Shown: one piece after another, positions 1-5,327 of the stretch
Layout: each line of letters opens with the position of its first letter
How positions within the stretch are numbered: position 1 is the stretch's first letter
DNA from: JBOGVZ01 sp050692985
GTDB lineage: Bacteria > Actinomycetota > UBA4738 > CALAEC01
NCBI GenBank assembly: GCA_050692985.1
Contig: JBOGVZ010000028.1
Location: 1-5,533 of the forward strand
DNA: 5,533 nucleotides
Direction: 5' to 3'
Position numbers and translations under genes: made by a program
Notes under the pieces: model-generated
The model's input: the letters and a program-made list of their open reading frames with translations, nothing else
Database searches by the model: none
What the model was told of the DNA's origin: nothing

Positions 1-434
1 TCGAGACCGTGGTGAACTGGTTCGAGCTCGACCCGAGCCCGATCAAGAAGGCGAAGGTCACCCGGCGAGGGACGCTGGGCGACTCCGGCCGCGACTCCGG
101 GTGGCCGGCCATGGCCACCGACGCCGCAGGGAACCTCTTCATCACCTACAGCAGGGCCGGCGCGCCGCTGCCCGGCGAGTACCTCTCGGCCATCGCCGTC
201 ACCATCCCGCCGGGCTCGGTGGTCCCCGACGCGGCGACCGTCCTCACCCCCGGCGAGGCCGTGTACATCGCCGCGGCCGGGCGCCCTCAGCGCTGGGGTG
301 ACTTCGCGGCGGCGAACCGCGATCCGGTCGATCCAGCGGACGTGTGGCTCGTGGCCCAGTACGCCAAGGCCGACCTCGACGGGCCGCCCACGCCCCTGTG
401 GCAGCAGGTCGTCCACCGCGTCTCGTTCGGCTGA
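1..434 (+). CDS. C-terminal part of a probable BNR/sialidase-like beta-propeller protein (5' end outside window)
   Basis: The reading frame is open from the first complete codon at position 3 and ends with TGA at 432-434, giving 143 visible residues; the start lies upstream of the window. The visible part has two stretches typical of BNR/sialidase-like propeller proteins: GWPAMATDAAGNLFITYS, a 'sampled data' blade with small residues followed by D-x-x-G-N-hydrophobic, and about 70 residues later RWGDFAAANRDPVDPADVWL, which matches the R-W-G-D-[FY]-x-A-x-x-x-D-P pattern of a closing blade. The C-terminus ends shortly after that blade, with no membrane anchor, LPXTG-like sorting signal or added domain. 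Such proteins are usually exported, but the N-terminus is not visible, so export and any enzymatic activity are unknown. A non-enzymatic WD40-like or Kelch-like propeller is the main alternative. The next gene starts 20 bases downstream but seems to have its own promoter. Confidence 0.6.
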   Translation, partial: ETVVNWFELDPSPIKKAKVTRRGTLGDSGRDSGWPAMATDAAGNLFITYSRAGAPLPGEYLSAIAVTIPPGSVVPDAATVLTPGEAVYIAAAGRPQRWGDFAAANRDPVDPADVWLVAQYAKADLDGPPTPLWQQVVHRVSFG

Positions 435-442
435 GCCCGTCC

Positions 443-448
443 TACGAT
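443..448 (+). promoter_or_regulatory. -10 hexamer for a probable leaderless NUDIX transcript
   Basis: TACGAT at 443-448 fits the actinobacterial -10 pattern TANNNT. Six bases separate it from the GTG at 455, so transcription starting at the usual distance would begin on or next to the start codon. No purine-rich Shine-Dalgarno sequence lies in the 20 bases between the previous stop (434) and this GTG. No convincing -35 is visible around 420-426, which is common for leaderless actinobacterial genes. The call rests on sequence alone. Confidence 0.45.
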
Positions 449-454
449 GGTCGG

Positions 455-1036
455 GTGAGCGACATCGCCGCTGCGCTGCGGGGCGCGCTCGGCCCGACGG
501 ACGCCGACCCCCCGCCGGGGCCCGATCGTCCCGCCGCCGTCATCGTCCCGGTCATCGACCTCCCCGAGCCGGCGATCCTGTTCACGGTTCGCTCCCTGGA
601 GGTCAGCGACCACAAGGGGGAGATCTCGTTCCCGGGGGGCGTCCGGCACCGGGAGGACCCGGACCTCCTGCACACCGCCCTGCGGGAGACTGAGGAGGAG
701 CTCGGGATCCCGAGGGACCGGTTCGAGATCCTCGGTTCGCTGGCCCCGACCCAGACCGTGGTCTCGGGCTTCCTCATCGTTCCGTTCGTAGGTCTCTTAT
801 CCGAGCGGCCACCGATCGAGCCGAGCCCCGTGGAGATCGCCGAGGTGCTCGAGCTGGAGGTCCGCCGGCTCGCCGCGGTCGAGCGGGAGGCCGGCGTGGA
901 CCGGGACGGGGAGCGGAGGACGTGGTTCGCCTACGAGATCGACGGGAACACGGTGTGGGGCGCCACCGGACGGATCGTCCACGCGGTCCTCGAGGTGCTC
1001 AGTGACAGGGGATGGGACGGATCGAAGGAGGGCTGA
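455..1036 (+). CDS. NUDIX hydrolase, CoA pyrophosphatase (NudL/UPF0035) type
   Basis: The predicted product is 193 residues and should cleave the pyrophosphate of CoA or related CoA derivatives to 3',5'-ADP and phosphopantetheine in the cytoplasm, as known for the family. Residues about 41-62 carry the UPF0035 signature: ILFTVRS, then H53-K-G55, then FPGG at 59-62. The NUDIX box follows directly: G62, D68 in place of the usual first Glu, then R77-E78-T-E-E-E-L-G84. The eight residues between D68 and R77 give the same spacing as E. coli NudL. Near the C-terminus YEIDGNTVWGATGRIV (160-175) matches the family's WGaT segment. GTG 455 was chosen because a longer frame back to 344 runs through the upstream gene, its N-terminal residues look like a frame shadow, and the family normally begins close to this point. 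The DUF4177-like gene follows after 4 bases. The substrate is inferred; other nucleoside diphosphate derivatives remain possible. Confidence 0.93.
   Translation: MSDIAAALRGALGPTDADPPPGPDRPAAVIVPVIDLPEPAILFTVRSLEVSDHKGEISFPGGVRHREDPDLLHTALRETEEELGIPRDRFEILGSLAPTQTVVSGFLIVPFVGLLSERPPIEPSPVEIAEVLELEVRRLAAVEREAGVDRDGERRTWFAYEIDGNTVWGATGRIVHAVLEVLSDRGWDGSKEG
1025..1031 (+). promoter_or_regulatory. Ribosome binding site for the 49-residue DUF4177-like gene
   Basis: AAGGAGG is a near-perfect Shine-Dalgarno sequence, nine bases before ATG 1041. It lies inside the last codons of the NUDIX gene (Lys-Glu-Gly), so ribosomes ending there would deliver the mRNA to the next start, suggesting translational coupling. 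It also decides the start: an in-frame ATG at 1002 lies upstream of this site and inside the NUDIX coding region. Confidence 0.85.
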
Positions 1037-1040
1037 GGCC

Positions 1041-1190
1041 ATGCAGAAGTGGGAGTACGTCACGGTGCCGTTGATCGAGCACGCTACCCAGGAGATCCTG
1101 AACAACTGGGGGGAGGACGGCTACGAGCTGGTCACGGTGCTCCAGGGCCCCCAGGGGATCGTGGCTTACATGAAGCGGCCCAAGCCGTGA
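1041..1190 (+). CDS. Small DUF4177-like protein (49 residues)
   Basis: This small cytoplasmic protein of unknown function starts at ATG 1041 behind a strong Shine-Dalgarno sequence and ends at TGA 1188-1190. It matches the DUF4177-like pattern: an N-terminal KWEYVTVPL strand (residues 3-11), a short helix around ATQEILNNWG, the hallmark G-E-D-G-Y-E-L-V segment (20-27, normally G-x-E/D-G-W-E-L-V), and a last strand GIVAYMKRP. Tyr replaces the usual second Trp. There is no signal peptide, membrane segment or cysteine, and it has essentially only the domain core. It sits 4 bases after the NUDIX gene, almost certainly in the same transcript, and a hairpin terminator begins 6 bases after its stop. 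The link with a CoA-hydrolysing enzyme suggests a housekeeping role, but no biochemical function can be assigned. Confidence 0.85.
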   Translation: MQKWEYVTVPLIEHATQEILNNWGEDGYELVTVLQGPQGIVAYMKRPKP

Positions 1191-1196
1191 TGCGAA

Positions 1197-1222
1197 GGGG
1201 CCGGCCCGGTTGGGCCGGCCCC
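1197..1222. terminator. GC-rich hairpin terminator between convergent genes
   Basis: GGGGCCGGCCC (1197-1207) and GGGCCGGCCCC (1212-1222) form a perfect 11-bp stem closed by the four-base loop GGTT. On the plus strand it is followed by TGTTT and on the minus strand by TTCGC, so the U-tracts are weak. It lies 6 bases past the stop of the plus-strand DUF4177-like gene and 15 bases past the stop of the minus-strand carboxypeptidase gene, so it probably ends both transcripts. GC-rich hairpins with poor U-tracts are usual in high-GC Actinomycetota. Confidence 0.85.
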
Positions 1223-1237
1223 TGTTTCGCGTGACTG

Positions 1238-4200
1238 CTAGGCGCCCAGGAAGTCCAGGCTCCTCCCCATCAGGTCAGCCCGAGCCGCGGCTCCGTCCAC
1301 GCCCTCCAGGCCGAAGCCGAAGTACAGCGTGGTGAAGTCCGCCGTGGTCGGGGTCTGGGAGACGATCGCTCCCTCCTCGAACCCCAGGCTCTGGGTCCGG
1401 ACCCAGTCGTTGGGGTTCGGAGCCGAACCCGCGGGGGACCCGGGCATGCTCCAGGCGCCGAGTCCGGTCTCGAAGGACTCGACGGCCTCGCCCGGCATCT
1501 GCACCTGGTCCACAAACGCACCCAGCCCCTGAACCGCCCAGTCGCTGGCGTAGGAGATCGAGATCTCGATGTCCTTGCCCGCGTAGGGGGTCAGGTTGAT
1601 GGCCCATTCCTCCCAGCCGGCGGACCGGCCCGAGTGGGCGTTCCATCCGGCACCGGCGCAGTCCGCTCCCTGGTACTGCTCGAGCCAGGGGTGCAGCTCG
1701 AACCAGCCCGCGGGGCAGCTCTCGCCGGTGTCGCTGTTCGTGTGCCCGTTGAGATCGGGGGCCGTGACCCAGGTGTCCGCGGCCACGTCGTGGATCTCCA
1801 CGAACACGAAGTCCCAGGCGGGCTCCGTGTCGTAGGAGAACCTGAACGTCATGTTCCCCCCGCCCCCCGGGACCGTGAACGAGCGCATCAGCCGCTTGTA
1901 GCTGACATCCGCCTGCTGCGAGTACACGTACCAGTCCCCGTCGAACGGCTCGAACGGGCTGCCGCCCGTACCGCCCCGGTCCCAGCTGGCCCGGCCGTCG
2001 CTTGTGAACTGGGGGTACTCGTCCTTCGGCAGGACACTGCTGGTCGTCAGGAACGACGCCGTGTGGACGTGGTTCTGGGCACTGTCCGCCCCGTTGAACG
2101 TCCACGGACCCCCGCCTGTGTACGGCGTGTCAGTGGCCTCCAGCGGGAACGGGTTCCCCGTGGCCGGGTCGGTCCCGCCGTCGCTGTTGTAGGCGAACCC
2201 TCCCAGGTAGTACTGGAGGAAGTCGTTCTTGTCTGCCCACAGCAGGCACCGGCCGAAGACCGGGCTGGGAGCGCCCCCGACCACACACGGCTCGTCGGCC
2301 ACGGGGTCGTAGAACTGGTTGCCGGCAACCCCATTGACCGTGGCGCCGGCCCACTGGCCCGCGTACAGCAGGTTCCCGCCCCCGTTCAGGTACTGGCGCA
2401 TGTTCAGGACATTGTCGATGGCCAGACGGGAGACGTTCCCGGGACCCCGATCAGGTGGCCTGGTTACGAGATCGTTCCCCTCGTACCACACCACGGTGTC
2501 GTAGTGGCCGAGCACGCCCAGGTGATCGGGCGAGGTCCGGTCGTTGGCGTCCACGTCGTAGACGTCTGAGGTCCGGCCCGACGCCGTCACGGCGTCCTCG
2601 TAGTAGGAGAGGTAGTTCGGGCTGGTGCTGCTGGCGTAGGCGGGGATGTTGGTGACCCCCGTGTAGTCCTCGGCCGCCACGATCAGCACGTCCGCGTCGG
2701 CGTCCTCGACCACGTCGAACGACACGGGGTCGGTGGACTCGCCGCTGCCGGTGAACCAGTACTCCACGGAGTCACCGACCGCCAGGCCGGGGATCTCCCC
2801 GCGGAGGTAGTGGTAGTAGGTGCTGTAGGCGTTGTTCCCCCCGTACACCTCTCCGTTCGGGGACTCAGCGGTGGGGCCGGTCTGCTCCGGCCCGCCGTTG
2901 ACCGAGTAGTGGAGGGTGACAGCGCCCACGGCCCGCTTCGCGAGGACCTCCACCGGCTGGCTCGACCCGCCGGCGTACGAGGTCTGGACCCGCAGGTCCG
3001 AGGTCGGCCAGTTCGTCTTCCACGGGTCGATCTCACCGATGTTCACGTACAGCCCGGCGGTGTCGCCCATGTGCGAGGCCGGGTCGTCGGGATCGCCCGC
3101 AGACCGCCCCACGTTCAGCGCGAACTCCAAGTTCCGCTCGAACTCCGCCTGGACCAGGGCCTCGTCGTCGGGGAACTCGAAGCCCTGACCGTGGCTCTCC
3201 AGCTCGGGCGTCCACGCCAGGACGCCCGCCTCGCCATGAGCCCAGTCGGTGAACTCGCCGTTGGTCGTGTACAGGTCGGCGCCAACGCCGGGGTTGTACC
3301 CCTCCACGGCCGGGTCGGTGTCGATGCCCGAGAGGGCGACGTAGATCGGGTCGTCGGCCGACGGTGTCAGCGTCTGCCATCCCTGCGGATACAGCAGGAG
3401 GTTGCCGAACGAGTGGTAGCTGACGGCGAACCTGAAGTCGCCCATGTTCTCGATGAGGTCCATGTTGGCCGCGGCCTCGGGCTCCGACCCCGGCGCCGTC
3501 CCTCGGTAGGTCTCGCTGGAGAACTGGGACGAGGACCCCTCCTCGTCGTAGTTCCAGTGCTCGGGGTAGTTCCTGTTCAGGTCGACGCCGTCACCGTTCG
3601 TGATGACGCCGTCGCCGTTGTTGTCGCGGGTGTTCTTCCGCCACAGCCGCTCCGTGGTGAAGGTGAACTCGTAGCCGTCGGGGTTCACCACCGGGACGAA
3701 CCACAGCTCGGTGGTCTCCAGGAGATCGACGATCTCCGGGTTCCCGGCCCGGCGCTCGGCCACGTACCACTCCAGGAGCCGCATGGGGACCTCGGTGCTG
3801 ATCCACTCCCTGGCGTGCGTGGTGCCCTGGTACAGCACAGCCGGGCGCATCCCGAGCGGGAGCCCGCGGGCCCCCTGGGTCATACGGACGGCCAGGATGT
3901 CCCGGCCCTCGATACTGTCGCCGATGTCGTACAGCCTCAGGAAGCCGCGGTTCTGAGGCCTGTTGGCGATGGCCCGGATCTGGTCTTCGATCCCTCCCGG
4001 CTCATCGTAGGAGCGGAAGACGTCCCATCCGTAGATCGAGTCCGCGGCGGTGACGGCCTGACGGCCGGCCTTGCGCTCCCGACCCGCGCTCTGGAACTCG
4101 AGTGCTATCCCCTTCGCCTCCAGCGCCGTCCGCTCACCGGCGGACAGGACCAGGCCCACCCCGATCCCCTGCCGCGTCTGCTCCTCGGGCGTCACGTCGT

Positions 4201-4471
4201 AGCCCTCGTTGATCAGCTCCTGCAGGGTGGCGCCATCAATGGTCGCCGTATAGAACCTGAGGTTGCCGGGGGTGGCGACCGTGCCCGACGGCGCCAGGTC
4301 GACCGAGCTCGGCTGAGTGGCCTGAGCCTGGGCGCGGTGCATCTGCGCATGCTTCTTGGACACCCCCTTGCCGTTGGCCTTCTTGAAGTGAGCTCCAGCC
4401 GGACCCACCAGCCCGGCCACCAGGAACGCGGCCGAGAGGATGGCGATCGCCACCTTCCGATGGTTGGTCAT
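1238..4471 (-). CDS. Secreted multidomain M14 zinc carboxypeptidase
   Basis: The 1077-residue product should be exported and remove C-terminal amino acids from peptides. Residues 1-27 are a Sec signal peptide (HRK, hydrophobic core, cleavage after AGA), then a propeptide-like part to about 143. The M14 domain spans about 145-455, with every expected catalytic residue: zinc ligands H219, E222 and H353; R221; R278 (CPA Arg127); N299-R300 (Asn144-Arg145); Y401 (Tyr248); and general base E423 (Glu270) in TPEL. Phe355 replaces CPA Tyr198. Next come a beta-sandwich (about 468-588), a Rossmann/GATase-like part (from about 593), an immune-inhibitor-A/MAM-like beta domain (about 838-993) and a last segment, LYFGFGLEGV onward (1049-1077), that may complete the Rossmann-like fold. 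The only four cysteines of the mature protein (729/742, 919/938) form two close pairs. ATG 4471 was chosen because it begins the signal peptide and follows a strong Shine-Dalgarno; an upstream GTG at 4537 would hide the signal peptide and overlap the promoter. Catalytic assignment is strong; accessory-domain roles (substrate or wall binding) are inferred. Confidence 0.95.
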   Translation of the reverse strand: MTNHRKVAIAILSAAFLVAGLVGPAGAHFKKANGKGVSKKHAQMHRAQAQATQPSSVDLAPSGTVATPGNLRFYTATIDGATLQELINEGYDVTPEEQTRQGIGVGLVLSAGERTALEAKGIALEFQSAGRERKAGRQAVTAADSIYGWDVFRSYDEPGGIEDQIRAIANRPQNRGFLRLYDIGDSIEGRDILAVRMTQGARGLPLGMRPAVLYQGTTHAREWISTEVPMRLLEWYVAERRAGNPEIVDLLETTELWFVPVVNPDGYEFTFTTERLWRKNTRDNNGDGVITNGDGVDLNRNYPEHWNYDEEGSSSQFSSETYRGTAPGSEPEAAANMDLIENMGDFRFAVSYHSFGNLLLYPQGWQTLTPSADDPIYVALSGIDTDPAVEGYNPGVGADLYTTNGEFTDWAHGEAGVLAWTPELESHGQGFEFPDDEALVQAEFERNLEFALNVGRSAGDPDDPASHMGDTAGLYVNIGEIDPWKTNWPTSDLRVQTSYAGGSSQPVEVLAKRAVGAVTLHYSVNGGPEQTGPTAESPNGEVYGGNNAYSTYYHYLRGEIPGLAVGDSVEYWFTGSGESTDPVSFDVVEDADADVLIVAAEDYTGVTNIPAYASSTSPNYLSYYEDAVTASGRTSDVYDVDANDRTSPDHLGVLGHYDTVVWYEGNDLVTRPPDRGPGNVSRLAIDNVLNMRQYLNGGGNLLYAGQWAGATVNGVAGNQFYDPVADEPCVVGGAPSPVFGRCLLWADKNDFLQYYLGGFAYNSDGGTDPATGNPFPLEATDTPYTGGGPWTFNGADSAQNHVHTASFLTTSSVLPKDEYPQFTSDGRASWDRGGTGGSPFEPFDGDWYVYSQQADVSYKRLMRSFTVPGGGGNMTFRFSYDTEPAWDFVFVEIHDVAADTWVTAPDLNGHTNSDTGESCPAGWFELHPWLEQYQGADCAGAGWNAHSGRSAGWEEWAINLTPYAGKDIEISISYASDWAVQGLGAFVDQVQMPGEAVESFETGLGAWSMPGSPAGSAPNPNDWVRTQSLGFEEGAIVSQTPTTADFTTLYFGFGLEGVDGAAARADLMGRSLDFLGA

Positions 4472-4475
4472 CGAA

Positions 4476-4482
4476 CCTCCTT
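4476..4482 (-). promoter_or_regulatory. Ribosome binding site of the M14 carboxypeptidase
   Basis: On the minus strand AAGGAGG, within AGAAGGAGGTT, lies four bases before ATG 4471. The spacing is slightly short, but complementarity to the 16S rRNA tail is very high. It fixes the start at 4471 rather than at the upstream in-frame GTG at 4537, which has no comparable site. Confidence 0.85.
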
Positions 4483-4488
4483 CTGGTT

Positions 4489-4505
4489 TTCCCGGGGCTC
4501 GGGAA
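4489..4505 (-). promoter_or_regulatory. Small hairpin in the carboxypeptidase 5' leader
   Basis: In mRNA sense the leader reads TTCCCG, five-base loop AGCCC, CGGGAA: a perfect 6-bp stem. It ends about four bases before the extended Shine-Dalgarno and is not followed by a U-tract, so it is not a terminator. It might stabilise the transcript 5' end or keep the ribosome site single-stranded. No known riboswitch fold is recognisable in so short a leader. Confidence 0.4.
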
Positions 4506-4556
4506 TGGGTACACAACCTTACTGCGCGACCTACCACTCTAGGACTGGTGTACCCA
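4506..4556. repeat. 9-bp inverted repeat flanking the candidate -10 (possible paired operator)
   Basis: TGGGTACAC (4506-4514) and GTGTACCCA (4548-4556) are perfect reverse complements. Their centres are 41-42 bp apart, near four turns of B-DNA. Each arm is itself almost a palindrome (one mismatch from GTGTACAC), so each could bind a small dimeric regulator. One arm lies in the -35/-10 spacer of the candidate promoter and the other just downstream of the likely transcription start, a layout expected for repression or looping. The regulator is unknown. Confidence 0.45.
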
Positions 4557-4565
4557 GGGGCGCAA
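4536..4565 (-). promoter_or_regulatory. Candidate promoter of the M14 carboxypeptidase
   Basis: On the minus strand TTGCGC (4565 down to 4560) and TAGAGT (4541 down to 4536) form a -35/-10 pair with an 18-base spacer; TAGAGT fits the actinobacterial -10 consensus (TAGRRT-like). Transcription would begin near 4529, leaving a leader of roughly 58 bases. A second -10-like hexamer, TAAGGT, lies further downstream, so the exact start is uncertain. The promoter sits in the 111-base gap after the histidine kinase gene, so the carboxypeptidase could be expressed independently of it. Confidence 0.45.
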
Positions 4566-4582
4566 ATGTCGGTGTGGGCCGG

Positions 4583-5287
4583 TCAGGCCACCGCCTGGGG
4601 GGCCGGGAGGGTCAGGGTGAACCGACAGTGCCCGCGGGCTGACCTCTGCAGGATCAGGTCGCCACCGTGGGCCCTGGCGATCGATCGCGAGAGTGACAGG
4701 CCGAGCCCTGTGCCTCCGGTGTGGCCTCGGACGAAGGGCTCGAAGATACGGGCTCTGAGATCTTCCGGGATCCCTCCGCACCGGTCGGCCATCGAGAGGG
4801 ACGCTCCGGCAGGCGTGCGCCTGAGCTCAACGGAGATCGCCGTCCGAGGCGGCCCGTACCGAGCGGCGTTCGACAGGAGGTTGATGAGGATCTCCCTGAT
4901 CGCCACGGGGTCGACCCTCACCGGGGTCACGGTCCGGAGGGCGAGGCGGACCGGGCGGCCGTCGAGAAGGGCGGCCATGTCCTCCACCGTCTCCCCGACC
5001 AGACGGCTCAGGTCCGTGGTCCGGACGCGGAGGTGAGCCCCCCCGGCCAACCGCGCGATGAGCTCGGTCAAGTACTCCGAGCTCCGCAGGATGCTCTCCA
5101 TGCACCGCTCGATCTTCTCGGGTGGGATCTCGTGGGCCGAGCTCCTGACGGCCTCGGCCAGCAGCCGGACCGCCTTCACGGGCGACTGCAGCTCGTGGGC
5201 CAGGGCGTCGGGGGTGGCCGGGCCGCCCCCGGGCAGGATGACCACGAGAGGGGTCTCTCGAACGCCCGCCGGCTCCCTCCGCTCCAT
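4583..5287 (-). CDS. Sensor-less histidine kinase core (HisKA plus HATPase)
   Basis: The 234-residue product is nearly all kinase core. The H box is at 29-35 with H31 as predicted phospho-acceptor (H-E-L-Q-S-P). The N box (INLLSNAARYG) puts N140 at the Mg-ATP position, and the H31-N140 distance of 109 residues is normal. A degenerate G1 box follows at 168-172 (D-R-C-G-G), then the F box FEPF (182-185) and G2 box GGTGLGLSLS (191-200). The first Gly of G1 is Cys170, which is unusual. Only about 28 residues precede the H box; there is no membrane segment, HAMP, PAS or GAF domain, so it is probably cytoplasmic and may need a partner for sensing. No response regulator is in the window. ATG 5287 is the first start in frame, but only a run of six G precedes it, touching the ATG, so the start is uncertain; GTG 5245 is an alternative. 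The gene lies 40 bases after the ligase gene on the same strand and is probably co-transcribed. A serine kinase or anti-sigma role is less likely, since the H box is intact. Confidence 0.87.
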   Translation of the reverse strand: MERREPAGVRETPLVVILPGGGPATPDALAHELQSPVKAVRLLAEAVRSSAHEIPPEKIERCMESILRSSEYLTELIARLAGGAHLRVRTTDLSRLVGETVEDMAALLDGRPVRLALRTVTPVRVDPVAIREILINLLSNAARYGPPRTAISVELRRTPAGASLSMADRCGGIPEDLRARIFEPFVRGHTGGTGLGLSLSRSIARAHGGDLILQRSARGHCRFTLTLPAPQAVA

Positions 5288-5302
5288 CCCCCCGAGAGTT
5301 TC

Positions 5303-5316
5303 GTCACCGGTGTGAC
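5303..5316. promoter_or_regulatory. GTCAC/GTGAC palindrome in the ligase-kinase gap
   Basis: GTCAC (5303-5307), CGGT, GTGAC (5312-5316) is a 5-bp inverted repeat around a 4-base spacer, and CACCGGTG inside it is a perfect 8-base palindrome. It lies in the 40-base gap between the ligase stop (5328) and the kinase start (5287). On the minus strand TTGTCA (5318 down to 5313) resembles a -35, but no -10 is found at a suitable distance. It is too weak, and lacks a U-tract, to be called a terminator; an operator is the most plausible reading. Confidence 0.35.
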
Positions 5317-5327
5317 AAAATCCTTGC

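Noticed and set aside
344..454. 37-residue N-terminal extension of the NUDIX protein
   Set aside because: It overlaps the upstream propeller gene in another frame and gives Arg/Pro/Ala-rich sequence typical of a shadow frame; family members start near GTG 455.
447..458. Three-codon ATG GTC GGG TGA mini-ORF overlapping the NUDIX start
   Set aside because: It has no ribosome site, and its ATG overlaps the -10 hexamer, so it would not be transcribed from that promoter; probably chance.
1634..2569. 311-codon open frame on the plus strand
   Set aside because: This is also antisense to the carboxypeptidase, with shadow-like composition and no recognisable motif or ribosome site.
4472..4537. 22-residue N-terminal extension of the carboxypeptidase from GTG 4537
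   Set aside because: It would bury the signal peptide, lacks a ribosome site and overlaps the candidate -10; ATG 4471 has a strong Shine-Dalgarno and begins a normal signal peptide.
2810..4642. 610-codon open frame on the plus strand opposite the carboxypeptidase gene
   Set aside because: It is the antisense shadow of a GC-rich gene: its translation is low in complexity (R, G, V, P rich), shows no domain, and the opposite strand has full catalytic motifs and a signal peptide.
5303..5316. Intrinsic terminator after the ligase gene
   Set aside because: The stem is only 5 bp and the downstream minus-strand bases have no U-tract.
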